Source of the DNA: UBA7937 sp034419095
Lineage (GTDB): Bacteria; Chloroflexota; Anaerolineae; UBA7937
Length of the DNA stretch: 64,000 bases
Reading direction: 5' to 3'
Assembly: GCA_034419095.1 (NCBI GenBank)
Contig: DAOULQ010000005.1
Coordinates: 18,308-82,307, forward strand
The position numbers and the translations under genes are program-made. The notes under the pieces were generated by a model, which worked only from the letters and a program-made list of their open reading frames with translations, searched no databases and was not told the origin of the DNA. Shown piece by piece: positions 43,715 through 52,150 of this stretch (its first letter is position 1; each line of letters begins with the position of its first letter).

Positions 43715-45049
43715 ATGCTCAATTATACTGCAAAACGGCTGAAAGAGATAGAGCTGAAGACGCTCTTGATAGGGATCGACATCGGAAAGAAGAGGCACGC
43801 TTGTGTGATCATGGATTTGAGAGCGAATGTGGTTGCCCAGTTCAAGTTCTCCAACTCTCGTCAGGCCTTTGAGAGGCTGTTGGAGCGGGTGTACATGCTC
43901 CAGACCGAGACTCAATCTAACCATCTTCTCTTCGGGATGGAGCCCACCGGTCACTATTGGCGGAACCTGGCCTATTTCTTGGAAGGTCGAGGCCATCGTT
44001 TCCGACTGGTCAACCCCTTCACCCTGAAGAGACACCGCGAGGGTCAGGACCTGAGCCGCACTAAGAACGACTATCGGGATGCGGCCATGGTGGCTGAGCT
44101 CTTGCGGACCGGTAAGTTCACTCTCACCCGGCTGAGTTATGGCCGGAGGGCAGAGCTACGGCGCACCTTCATCCTCTACACCCGTCTGGTGGACGATCGG
44201 GCTCGGCAGAAGAATCTCCTGAGAGGTGTGCTCGACTGCCTATTTCCTGAGTTCACCCAGGTCTTCAAAGATCCCCTGGGCTTGACCGCCCGGGCTGTAC
44301 TCCTGGCCTGCCCTGTCCCCTACACGATCAGAGAGAAGAGGCTGGAGGAGTTGGTGTCTCTGGTCCGAGAGGTATACAGAGGTCGAAGGTTAAGACTCCG
44401 GAAGCTGGGAGAGCTCCATCGACTAGCCCAGGAGAGCATCGGCATCCCAGCGGAGAATAGGGCCCTGGCTCTGGAGGTGAGAACGATCCTGGAGACCATC
44501 GAGATGTTGGATCACCAGATCAAAGAGGTAGAAGCCCAGTTGATAGAGGAGTTCTTGGCCCTGGAGGAGAGTATATACCTTCTCTCCATCAAGGGGATAG
44601 GCCTTACTACTGGGGCCGGGATTCTGGCGGAGATCGGCGATATCTCCACCTATCAGAGTGCGAAGTCCCTGCCCAAGCTGGGAGGGATCAACCCCTCGCA
44701 CAACGACTCCGGTGTCCACAGAGGGACTCACACCCCTATGACCAAGAAGGGAAGGGCAAGGCTGAGGCGGGTGGTCTACCAGGCAGCCCTTTGCTGTATC
44801 GCCCACAACCCGGTCTTCCAGGCTGACTACCGGAGGCTCAGGGAGCGGAAGCGTAACCCTTTGCCCAGGATGAAGGCTGTGGGAGCGATCATGAACAAGC
44901 TGCTGCGAGTGGTCTATGCCCTCCTCAAAGAACGACGCGTATTTGAGGAGGAGTACCAGTGGCAAGTCAAGCCATTCACCAGTGCGTTCGGCATCCTGAG
45001 GATGCCCCAGAATCCGAAGGAAGCGAGAGTGACCACCCTTGTCGCTTGA
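43715..45049 (+). CDS. IS110-family transposase (DEDD recombinase)
   Basis: 444 residues. RuvC-like DEDD domain: D22 in GIDIGKK, E76 in GMEPTGHYW, and D's in DLSRTKNDYRDAAMVAELL; a long coiled coil; then the C-terminal domain with SIKGIGLTTGAGILAEIGDI and KLGGINPSHNDSG, containing the catalytic serine region. IS110 enzymes recombine donor and target using a structured bridge RNA encoded by the element. All motifs appear intact, so the element may be active. Its last 25 codons include AFGILRMPQNPKE, a tract repeated in the unrelated gene at 63635. Confidence 0.9.
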   Translation: MLNYTAKRLKEIELKTLLIGIDIGKKRHACVIMDLRANVVAQFKFSNSRQAFERLLERVYMLQTETQSNHLLFGMEPTGHYWRNLAYFLEGRGHRFRLVNPFTLKRHREGQDLSRTKNDYRDAAMVAELLRTGKFTLTRLSYGRRAELRRTFILYTRLVDDRARQKNLLRGVLDCLFPEFTQVFKDPLGLTARAVLLACPVPYTIREKRLEELVSLVREVYRGRRLRLRKLGELHRLAQESIGIPAENRALALEVRTILETIEMLDHQIKEVEAQLIEEFLALEESIYLLSIKGIGLTTGAGILAEIGDISTYQSAKSLPKLGGINPSHNDSGVHRGTHTPMTKKGRARLRRVVYQAALCCIAHNPVFQADYRRLRERKRNPLPRMKAVGAIMNKLLRVVYALLKERRVFEEEYQWQVKPFTSAFGILRMPQNPKEARVTTLVA

Positions 45050-45068
45050 TCGAAGGGAGAGCATGGCT

Positions 45069-45217
45069 GAGGGGGCGGGGGACACCGAAAGTTCTCATGG
45101 GAAGAGGAAGCCTCTGTCCTGAGCTTGAGACTGGTGCCCCCGCCCTCCAGGAGACCCGGATGAAGCATGATGGGAACCTGAGGTGTCCCGGATCTCGATG
45201 CTAGATTGGGACCTGGA
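45069..45217 (+). ncRNA. Candidate IS110 bridge RNA with target and donor loops
   Basis: The right noncoding end forms two hairpins. Loop 1 is closed by GGGGGCGGGGGACACC (45071-45086) and GGTGCCCCCGCCCTCC (45133-45148). Inside, AAGTTCTC (45089-45096) equals the left target flank at 43622-43629, and CCTGAG (45118-45123) is the reverse complement of the right flank CTCAGG (45310-45315), separated by a small AGAGG-AAG-CCTCT stem. Loop 2 is closed by CCAGG/CCTGG and CCC/GGG (45147-45157, 45208-45216). In it, AGCATG (45164-45169) equals the element's right end (45304-45309) and ATGCTAG (45198-45204) matches the complement of the left end CTAGTAT with one G-T wobble. This is the guide layout of IS110 bridge RNAs. 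Exact transcript ends are unknown. Confidence 0.75.
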
Positions 45218-45309
45218 GAAGAAGAGCGAGGGCCTACCCCGCCCCACTCGCAAGGCTTTGCTCCCGCCGACATGCAGGATGCACCTCTTGACTAAACCTA
45301 TATAGCATG

Positions 45310-45470
45310 CTCAGGCGATTCTTCGGGTGTAGGTATCAACATAGGGCCAAGTCTGATCTCAAGGGTCTAAGCGGGTCTTTTGGTTGACCTCATACCTGGA
45401 AAGACAGCGGAAATCGGCACACCCAGACGGGGCCTGATACTGTAATTGGGGTGTAGTGGCGAAGAGAATC
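45310..45470 (+). repeat. Dispersed repeat B, copy 3, right part
   Basis: CTCAGGCGATTCTTC, then GTGTAGGTATCAACATAGGG and GATCTCAAGGGTCTAAGCGG, continue the repeat begun at 43560. The MFS exporter gene ends shortly after, at 45534. Confidence 0.7.
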
Positions 45471-45533
45471 GCAACGTGCCGGCCAGATCTTCTACTGCTA
45501 CAAGCGGATGGTTCAGAAGCCCGCAGAAAGTCT

Positions 45534-46904
45534 CTATCGCACCTTGCCTCTTGCAAGTGACGCAAATATACCACCGAAACAACAGGCAGCAAAAATGATG
45601 AGGGCTGTTCTTATGGAAGCCAAGAAAAGTGGATGGTATTCAGGTGTAATTTGGACCTTGCCAATGTATATGGAGAATATCAACATTGCGATGCCTAAGC
45701 TAAGCATCTGTCCAGTCAGTCGCATGGTTCCCAGCGTTGCTGAGGCTACTCCGTAAAGCCTCTTTTCAACAGAACTCATGACTGCATTTGTATTTGGAGA
45801 AGAGAAAAGGGCAAAGCCAAAACCAAGGAGAACTAGACTGGCTACAATGAACTCTAGAGTCGTTCCTTCATTCAAGAAAGTGAAAAGGGAAAGTCCTACG
45901 ACGGTCAACGCCATCCCCATTGAAGCTACTATTCTTGGTTCAATTCTGTCTGACAGCCTGCCGGCAAGTGGTGAAAAAATAGCCATCACAATAGGTTGGG
46001 ATACTAAGATCACCCCCGCCTCTTGGGGGCTGAGCACTTTCACATACTGCAGGTAAAGGCTTAAGAGAAAACCCACGGCAGAGGTTGCGCTATAGTTAAT
46101 CAACGCTGCTAGGTTAGAGAAAGCGAAGACTGTGTTATCTCTGAACAGGCTCATATTCAAAACGGGACTTTCTACCCTTATTTCCCACCTAACGAATGAC
46201 GACACCCCCAAGGCACCCACTAGAATCAACCATACGCCCGAAATCTCCGGTAACACAGAAAAGCCGTACATAATTGCCACAAGCGAGAGACCGTAGATTA
46301 TGGACCCGGTAAGATCGAATTTCTCCCCCTCTGCTTCAGCCCATTCTCCCTTCAATTTCCAGGAAACAAGGGCAACTACTATCAGGCCAAGAGGTACATT
46401 CACAAGGAAAATGCTTCTCCAGCCAGAATGCTGCGTAAGAAACCCTCCTAGAAATGGGCCGAGAGATAGTCCTGAATAGACCGCGGCGACATTTATTCCC
46501 AAGACCTTGCCCCTTTCGCCTACGGGAAATACTGAAGTTAGAATCGCTACGCCTGTGCCGAATATCATTGCACTTCCGATTCCCTGTAGAACTCGGAAGC
46601 AGATAAGCAAGGTGGCCGATGTTGAGATTGCACAGAGAAAAGACGAAAGAGTATAGATCAACATACCGTATGCAAAGATTCTCTTCCTTCCACGTATGTC
46701 CGCTATCTTTCCAAATGGGAGGAGGAACATCGCTGCCGCCAAGAGATATGAACTGGCAACCCAACTCAACAGAACTGCATCCATTGAGAACTCTTTCCCG
46801 ATTGAGGGAAGGGCAATGTTCATCGAGGAGCCCATGAATGGTGTAAGGAAAGAACCCAGAGTAGTAACGAGTAGAGCAACTCTCCTATTTGCAGTATTGT
46901 TCAT
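45534..46904 (-). CDS. MFS multidrug exporter, DHA2 (14-helix) type
   Basis: 456 residues, hydrophobic throughout. Motif A-like GKIADIRGRKRIF after helix 2, RVLQGIGSAMIFGTGVAILT (motif B), LGPFLGGFLTQHSGWRSIF (motif C) and PLAGRLSDRIEPR place it in the EmrB/QacA proton-antiport family that expels drugs or toxic metabolites. It has no adaptor (EmrA) neighbour and no adjacent regulator, and is flanked by insertion sequences, so it may have been acquired as cargo. Confidence 0.9.
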   Translation of the reverse strand: MNNTANRRVALLVTTLGSFLTPFMGSSMNIALPSIGKEFSMDAVLLSWVASSYLLAAAMFLLPFGKIADIRGRKRIFAYGMLIYTLSSFLCAISTSATLLICFRVLQGIGSAMIFGTGVAILTSVFPVGERGKVLGINVAAVYSGLSLGPFLGGFLTQHSGWRSIFLVNVPLGLIVVALVSWKLKGEWAEAEGEKFDLTGSIIYGLSLVAIMYGFSVLPEISGVWLILVGALGVSSFVRWEIRVESPVLNMSLFRDNTVFAFSNLAALINYSATSAVGFLLSLYLQYVKVLSPQEAGVILVSQPIVMAIFSPLAGRLSDRIEPRIVASMGMALTVVGLSLFTFLNEGTTLEFIVASLVLLGFGFALFSSPNTNAVMSSVEKRLYGVASATLGTMRLTGQMLSLGIAMLIFSIYIGKVQITPEYHPLFLASIRTALIIFAACCFGGIFASLARGKVR

Positions 46905-47124
46905 ATCACTGAAGATATCCCCCCGACGATGGCTGATCTAAACACGCGCACTTCTGACTTTCCGGACCCAAACCTGCTTGACCGCGAATATACTCCCAAA
47001 CGAAGATGCCGTCAACCCAAACGGGGGCACTTATGTTGTGGCATATCTACCCAGCTGTGAGCCCCGCTCATAACCTCTTGTAAGCCTATTTCTTTACTGG
47101 GCATGGACCACACACGACGCTAGC

Positions 47125-47330
47125 TCCCTCCCTTTAGAACGCCCAACCACAAACCTCAGGGCAGGATCGGACCCATTCTGACCGGTTCTCTCAGGCGATT
47201 CTTGGGGTGTAGGTATGAGCCATAAGGCCAGGGTGATTTCAAAGGGTCAGAAGAAGCCGCATGGATACGCTCATATCTAACAACACCCCGGACATCAGGG
47301 TCGGGAGGGTCTGCAACAGATGGGTTTGTC
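47125..47330 (+). repeat. Dispersed repeat B, copy 4
   Basis: Contains GGTTCTCTCAGGCGATTCTT and GGGGTGTAGGTATGAGCC as in the other copies; an intact version of the IS110 target site. The remaining parts of 46905-47640 hold no supported gene, only short frames. Confidence 0.65.
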
Positions 47331-47674
47331 CACCATTACGCATCCCGGTCTCAGTTCTTCGTCTTCAATGCGGTCTATGATGAAAATGTGGAACTGATAA
47401 CCCTAGTTGACGAGTTGTCCGGAACGGTATTATTTGGTGGGTAGCGAGCTAATAGAATCTGAGAATGCTGAAGTGGCTGTATGATTAGCATATTAGGAGA
47501 GGTTATGTTATGCTAGTAGTATGGTAGATTTTCATGGCACGTTGACGTACAAAATGGTGAGGATATCAGTATTTGGAGCAAGCACATTCAGTGTTAGCAA
47601 CCGAGAAGACCATCAGAGATATGATCAAGGGTGGTGGAGTGTCCCCCTGTAATTTCCCACTATTTTGCCCCATT

Positions 47675-48580
47675 TTAAGCCAGTACTCCCAATGACTCAA
47701 CCCGATACTCCATAGGCGGCACGTAGGCTAGTGCCGAATGGAGATGAGTGTAGTTGTACCTCTCCACCCAAGCCTTGATGGATGCCCTAGCCTCTGCTAG
47801 GGTCTCGTACTCCTTGGGGTAGACTCCTCCACCTTAAGGGTCTTATGCCAGGCTTCCAGGATCCCCGGGGACTCAGGATGTCGGTAGGCGGTGCGGATAT
47901 CCTCGACCTCCAGAGCCCTCACGAACTCCCGAAAGCGACGGCTAGTGAACTGACTGCCGTTATCGTGGACCAGCCTCAACCCTCTCCCCTTGACCCCCTC
48001 GGGGAAGGCTTTGTTCAAAACCTCGTTTAGAACAGCCAGCGCCTCCTGGGTTCTACACCTCCCGAAGAGATCTGAGGTCAATATCGTCCGGTCAAAGGTG
48101 TCGATGACGGTGAAGAGGTATCCCCACCCCTCCCGTAATGTAGGTATTGAGGTGAGGTCTATTTGCCACACCTGATTAGGGCCAGTGGCCGCCTCCGGCT
48201 TCCTTCCCACTCTCCGCTTGGCTTCTTTTTGGGCCACCGGCAGGGTGTAACCCATACTCCGCAAGGCTGCGTGAACCGTTTTACGGCTAACTTCAACCCC
48301 TTCTCGCCTCAGAAGAGCCCACAATCTGCGCACACCCCAATGAGGATGGGCCTCAGCCAAAACCTTGAGCCTCTCCCGAATCCGCTTCTGAGAAGGGCAC
48401 GGCCTCTGCCGCCTCTTCACCGCTCCATCGTTCCTTAGCCTCCGGCGTAGTGTCTTAGGATCCATGTCCAAGGTTTCACAGATCAGTTTGCGAGTGGCTC
48501 GTCCCATCTCGATCTCTTCGATCACCTTCTGCCATCCCTCAGGCTTCAGCTCCCGCCAGGGAAAAACTTATTGAAAAGGT
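47675..48580 (-). pseudogene. IS3 orfB transposase (DDE), frameshifted near its C-terminus
   Basis: The rve-type catalytic domain is visible: QIDLTSIPT (first Asp), LVHDNGSQFTSR (second Asp) and HPESPGILEAWHKTLKVEE (Glu). It is probably made as an orfAB fusion by -1 frameshifting at a TTTTT tract (48562-48566 region); the orfB frame runs on from there through PWRELKPEGWQKVIEE. After KVEE, near 47824, one G appears to be missing, and the normal tail (ETLAEARASIKAWVERYNYT) continues in another frame to 47675. With the tail lost the enzyme is probably inactive, unless the base loss is a sequencing error. Confidence 0.75.
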
Positions 48581-48836
48581 CCAATTGATAGACTAGCCTC
48601 CCTACCAATCTCTCATACTGGGAGAGCTTTCTCTGGAGGTTAGCCTGAGTAGGATCCTTGCGACGGTTCTCCAAGGCTGCCGTGCCGCTAGTCAAGAAGG
48701 CCTCTCGCCAGCGGTAGAACTGTGATTGATCGAAGCCGTGGCGACGAGAGAGCTCAGCTATGTTGGTCTCCCCTCGCAGCCCCTCTAAGACGATCTGGGC
48801 CTTCTCGGCAGCGGTCCATCTCTTGCTTCTGGCCAT
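48546..48836 (-). CDS. IS3 orfA (HTH protein)
   Basis: 96 residues: RWTAAEKAQIVLEGLRGE and ELSRRHGFDQSQFYRWREAF form the HTH_Tnp_1 DNA-binding domain that recognises the element ends, followed by a leucine-rich dimerisation helix. The 3' end overlaps orfB in a -1 frame at AAGTTTTTC, the usual programmed frameshift arrangement in this family. Both start and stop look intact. Confidence 0.85.
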   Translation of the reverse strand: MARSKRWTAAEKAQIVLEGLRGETNIAELSRRHGFDQSQFYRWREAFLTSGTAALENRRKDPTQANLQRKLSQYERLVGRLVYQLDLFNKFFPGGS

Positions 48837-48932
48837 TCGATCCTCCCTCCTGCCCCTCAGGGGGCTATTCTACCTGAGAGGACTGGCTTATACAAGATGG
48901 GACTCTTAGAGGGGTACGCACCAAAGTCATGA

Positions 48933-49490
48933 GATAGGATAGGACCCGCTCCTGAACCCCAAGAGCTGGAGACCAATCTCGTCCAGTTTGTCAAGGCCAA
49001 CCTCTATGGAGAGGACGATCAATTGCCGTATATCCTGCTTGAATGCCTGGAACTTGCTAACAAAATCGGTTCTACTAAAGATGCCGAGTGGATAATGATG
49101 AAGCTGCAAGGATATCCAACAGAAGGCCAACGCAACATCGATACTAGGAATGAGCCCTATAAATCAGCGCAATATCGTGTCATGCAGCCATTCTTCCGGG
49201 TCGCTTTTGGCTATCCGCGAGAGATCGAGGAGTGGCCATACCGTACTTTCTTCTACCCAAAACCCGTATCCCAGATCATAAGGACTATCCGAGGCGCGCG
49301 AAGTGCGGGCGTGGATGAAGTGTTGAGTACCATTTCAATCAGTGACCACGAGGATCTGTCCGAGCTTGCTGCCAAAGTAGGATCTCCCCCGGGTGGTAAA
49401 TTGAGGCTCTTTGTCAAACTCAGCCAATTCGAAGGAATTCTCGATGGACTACGAGCTAGGATAGCGACCTTCCTGCAACAGGTTGCATAG
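48933..49490 (+). pseudogene. AbiTii-domain protein, 5' end cut at the IS3 insertion
   Basis: Reading from an in-frame stop at 48930, the frame gives ELETNLVQFVKANLYGEDDQ, then LLECLELANKIGSTKDAEWI and MKLQGYPTEG, a pattern typical of AbiTii abortive-infection proteins (helical N-terminus, then ANKLG..EW...ELNGY). The only near start codons are CTG at 48966 and TTG at 49023, both inside the homologous part, and the IS3 end is about 18 bp upstream of the open frame. The insertion therefore probably removed the true start. The remainder of the protein is continuous to 49490. Confidence 0.55.
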
Positions 49491-49842
49491 ATGAAGCTCT
49501 TTCATCCCTCTGTCACCCACGCTTGTGTCTCGCATATTGGGCTCCATTTGGAAACACAGTGAACCGCTACCATATCTGGACCATCGGCTGGCAAATGAAC
49601 GACCTCGATTCCCCGCGGCTACCGAACGGTTGCAACGACGCCAAGAGCAGAGCCTCGCCGCGGGTCTGGAGCGTGGCACTACCATAAGCGTGACCGTTTT
49701 CAGTTACAGTGGTTCTCCGTGCCTTGCATTGCCGTCCCACTCTTGCCATCTTATGCCACAACGACCGCTCTTGCTGCGACAGAAATAGAAGAGCGACGGC
49801 CAGAACGGCTTGGCTGTCGCCTTATGAATAGCACGAAATGAG
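49491..49842. other. Intergenic stretch, nothing supported
   Basis: Between the AbiTii remnant and the convergent XRE gene no frame has a ribosome site and protein-like sequence; no hairpin with a T-tract was seen. Confidence 0.4.
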
Positions 49843-50145
49843 CTATTCTCTACTCCTCTGCCACCCCACATAGTCCCACCGCTGTTTTGGTAAGCCCAAA
49901 TCCTCCGGGTGTTCTTCGATTCCCTTGGCAATTTGGCACAAGGTGGTGCCTTTGATCATCAGTATCTCATCATGTACCGCCAGGACATGACTTAGGGGTT
50001 TCCGGAGTTCTCTTGCTACCTCTATGAGCGTCTCGAGTGGGAGCGATCTCATTATGCTCTCATAGTGAGAGATGGCAGCCTGAGTTGAACTTATACGGAG
50101 AGCAAGGACCTGCTGACTGATTCCGACCTGGGTGCGCGCCTCCAT
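49843..50145 (-). CDS. Small XRE-family regulator
   Basis: 100 residues from the ATG at 50145, with GAGGGG seven bases upstream; a TTG eight codons earlier is possible. The N-terminal 55 residues form a helix-turn-helix (ISQQVLALRISSTQAAISHY). The C-terminal 40 residues have no recognised sensor domain. It diverges from the repeat module that begins about 70 bp away and is the only DNA-binding protein next to it, so it is a candidate ligand for the module palindromes. Confidence 0.7.
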   Translation of the reverse strand: MEARTQVGISQQVLALRISSTQAAISHYESIMRSLPLETLIEVARELRKPLSHVLAVHDEILMIKGTTLCQIAKGIEEHPEDLGLPKQRWDYVGWQRSRE

Positions 50146-50214
50146 CAGAGACCCCTCGAAGTGTTGCAAAGCGACCTACGTTGGCACGGAAGGGGTGCCA
50201 TAAGAGAAGAGTAG

Positions 50215-50591
50215 GTTTTTCAGATCGACAAGACAGATGAACATCTATAGCCATGATCGATATATCCCACCAGTAGAGAATCATCACCGACTTCACCTTG
50301 CACTGGACTTCGAAAACCTGATGGTGGGTTCTTTGGCTAGTGGAGGATGAAGAGGATCACCAGGCGAGGGGACGATCATCGATGGGCGGAAGGAGCGGTA
50401 TGGTGGATGTGAGTGGTAATTAGATACTATAAGCCTGAGCCCTCCCGGGGCTTCTCACTACCTATCTCCTGCAAGGGGGGTACCCCTCCTCACTTACTCT
50501 CAACGCGTCATACGAACTTTACGGCGTAAAACCCCTCCGCAGCGTCTCTCTCGAAGGGTGAACAGGACGACCCAAAACTTTACGACGTAAA
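50215..50591 (+). repeat. 385-bp module, copy 2
   Basis: ATGAACATCTATAGCCAT at 50237-50254, GGTAAT...ACTACC stem at 50415-50462, then TTTACGGCGTAAA at 50518-50530 (281 bp after the first box) and TTTACGACGTAAA at 50579-50591 (61 bp further). Same order as copies at 14.6 and 52.7 kb. Confidence 0.8.
50518..50591. promoter_or_regulatory. Pair of TTTACGNCGTAAA palindromes, 61 bp apart
   Basis: Two perfect 13-bp sites at 50518-50530 and 50579-50591. The second is followed at once by TTCTTGACC, as is the last site of the 53-kb array (TTTCTTGATC). The site form, 6+1+6 with a free centre, resembles a dimer-bound operator. Confidence 0.8.
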
Positions 50592-50797
50592 TTCTTGACC
50601 CCTCCCGCCAGCTATACTCTCTTCACTATGATGCCCAAGATCTCGCCATGGTAGTGGTAATCTCTAAAGTCCTAGAGCTGGTCACTGAAAAGTGCACATT
50701 TATGGTCATGGAAAATGCCGCACTCCTGGACAAGGCGATGAGCGGGGTTATCCTCCCCAGAGGGAACTTTGTAACCTATCGGAGAGGAGGATATCCC

Positions 50798-51220
50798 ATG
50801 ATTAGCCTAAAGGAGTGGGCGATGGCCAAGATTCTGCGGGAGCAAGGAGTTTCCAAGACCGACATTCCTCGGCGATGGGTATCGACCGCACAACAGATCC
50901 GCTGGGTCGGTCGAGCCCTCCAGCGGGAGGAGGTGCCCTTCTATCCCACGGGATCCTGTAAGGACAGCCGTCCACGGCGGGCCTCGAAGCTGGATCCCTA
51001 CAAGGAGTACATCCAGCGACGTCTGGAGAGGTACGAAAAGCTCAGCGCCACCAAGCTCTATCTGGAGATCCGGGAGAAGGGGTACCAGGGCAGCTATGAG
51101 ACGGTGAAGCGGTACGTAGCTGCTATCCGCCCTCGTCCCAGGCAACAGGAAGCCTTCTGTCGCTTCGAGACCGGTCCTGGTGAGCAGGCCCCCCAAGTTC
51201 TACAACAAGTTGACTTGTGA
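50798..51220 (+). pseudogene. IS21-family istA fragment (N-terminal part)
   Basis: From MISLKEWAMAKILREQGVSK the frame follows IstA transposases, through KLDPYKEYIQRRLERYEKLS and ETVKRYVAAIRPRPRQ, to FETGPGEQA, where the DDE catalytic domain should begin; instead it stops after a few unrelated residues. The helix-turn-helix region is also garbled. No istB ATPase gene is present. A dead remnant, 87 bp before a secreted peptidase gene. Confidence 0.75.
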
Positions 51221-51307
51221 GTTTTTCTGACGTATACTGTTACATAGGTTAAGTGGTATTGCATCGCACCGAAGGCGAATTACTTGTTGCTCAAAGGAGG
51301 AAAGCGA

Positions 51308-52078
51308 ATGAAAAGGAGTTCCTATCTGGTAGCGACAATAGTGGTTGTGATTCTGGCCCTTGGCGCCACTTCAGTTCTGGCCGGTACCCCTCCCCCAGGG
51401 AATCCTCCCAGTGGCACTGTTGCCCCGCCATTTCCTCAGCCACCAGAAAAAGATCTGCAAAAGATAGTCTTCATCAGATACGCCCCAGGTTTCCAGAAAG
51501 ATAAACCTTGCGACTACGATGGGGTTTGTGACCCAGAGGAAAAGGGCTGGTGTGCCGACTGCAAAGGCGGAGAAGAACCGACACCAACGCCTGGGCCTAC
51601 TGCTTGCTATGACTTTCTACAGGGTTCAAAGCCGCGGTGGAATTGGGTGGAAGATTATGCCTACAGCCAGACTGAGCTTGGCACCAAATCGGCTTGGGCA
51701 ACGGCAACCTGGGATGCGGTCACTTCAGCCACAATCTTTGGCTCCGGAGTTTCAGAAACCTATCCGTGGGGAGTCTATGACCTGGTCAACTCGGTCTCCT
51801 ATGGGGACTATCCAGAAACAGGCGTTATTGCCGTTACCGCCATCTGGTTTAGAGGAAAGAATATCTACGAATACGACATCATGTTTGATACCGAGTACCT
51901 CCCTGGTACAGTTGATTTAGACACCGTTGCTTTACATGAATTTGGTCACGGCGTCGGACTGGATGATCTTTATGACGTCGTTTGCTCAGGCGAAGTGATG
52001 TACTGGCGGTACACCGGGGTAAAAACAACCCTAGGCAATGGTGACATCGCCGGAATCCAAACGCTTTACGGTAAGTAA
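51308..52078 (+). CDS. Secreted zinc metallopeptidase with HExxHxxGxxD motif
   Basis: 256 residues from the ATG at 51308 after AAAGGAGG. A signal peptide (SYLVATIVVVILALGATSVLA) is followed by a Pro-rich stretch, a small cysteine group (CDYDGVC...GWCADC) and a Thr/Pro linker, then a catalytic domain with HEFGHGVGLDD near the end and a Met-turn-like GEVMYW. The third ligand would be Asp rather than His, as in snapalysin-like (M7) peptidases. Final cell location is outside the membrane. It has a strong terminator behind it and no partner genes; flanks are insertion-sequence debris. Confidence 0.75.
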   Translation: MKRSSYLVATIVVVILALGATSVLAGTPPPGNPPSGTVAPPFPQPPEKDLQKIVFIRYAPGFQKDKPCDYDGVCDPEEKGWCADCKGGEEPTPTPGPTACYDFLQGSKPRWNWVEDYAYSQTELGTKSAWATATWDAVTSATIFGSGVSETYPWGVYDLVNSVSYGDYPETGVIAVTAIWFRGKNIYEYDIMFDTEYLPGTVDLDTVALHEFGHGVGLDDLYDVVCSGEVMYWRYTGVKTTLGNGDIAGIQTLYGK

Positions 52079-52110
52079 GATTGGCTTTGGGTTTGGCTGT
52101 TGTTAGTTGG

Positions 52111-52150
52111 GGGGCCACGTGAATGATTTCGTGGCCCCTTCTTCTTTTTC
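52111..52150 (+). terminator. Rho-independent terminator of the metallopeptidase gene
   Basis: GGGGCCACG, 10-base loop, CGTGGCCCC, then TTCTTCTTTTTCC: a 9-bp GC-rich stem and T-tract 33 bp after the stop codon. Confidence 0.9.

Larger units (their letters stand above)
43631..45311 (+). mobile_element. IS110-family insertion sequence inserted in repeat B
   Basis: The interrupted repeat defines the ends: left junction TTCTCT|AGTATG at 43630/43631 and right junction AGCATG|CTCAGG at 45309/45310. CT is present at both junctions (43629-43630, 45310-45311), as expected when an IS110 recombinase exchanges strands at a core dinucleotide shared by donor and target. The element is about 1.68 kb: 84 bp of left end, one transposase gene and a 260-bp right noncoding end. 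There are no long terminal inverted repeats, normal for this family. Confidence 0.85.
47640..48915 (-). mobile_element. IS3-family insertion sequence
   Basis: orfA and orfB lie on the minus strand between imperfect terminal inverted repeats. The left end reads CCCCTGTAATTTCCCA (from about 47644), and the right end, reverse-complemented, CCCCTCTAAGAGTCCCA (to about 48914); both continue to TAAGCCAGT. Exact ends and target duplication are not certain to the base. The right end abuts the 5'-truncated AbiTii gene. Confidence 0.75.

Noticed and set aside
47821..47829. Programmed frameshift in IS3 orfB
   Set aside because: It lies after the catalytic Glu, has no slippery heptamer and is not the known orfA/orfB frameshift position, which is intact at 48562-48566.
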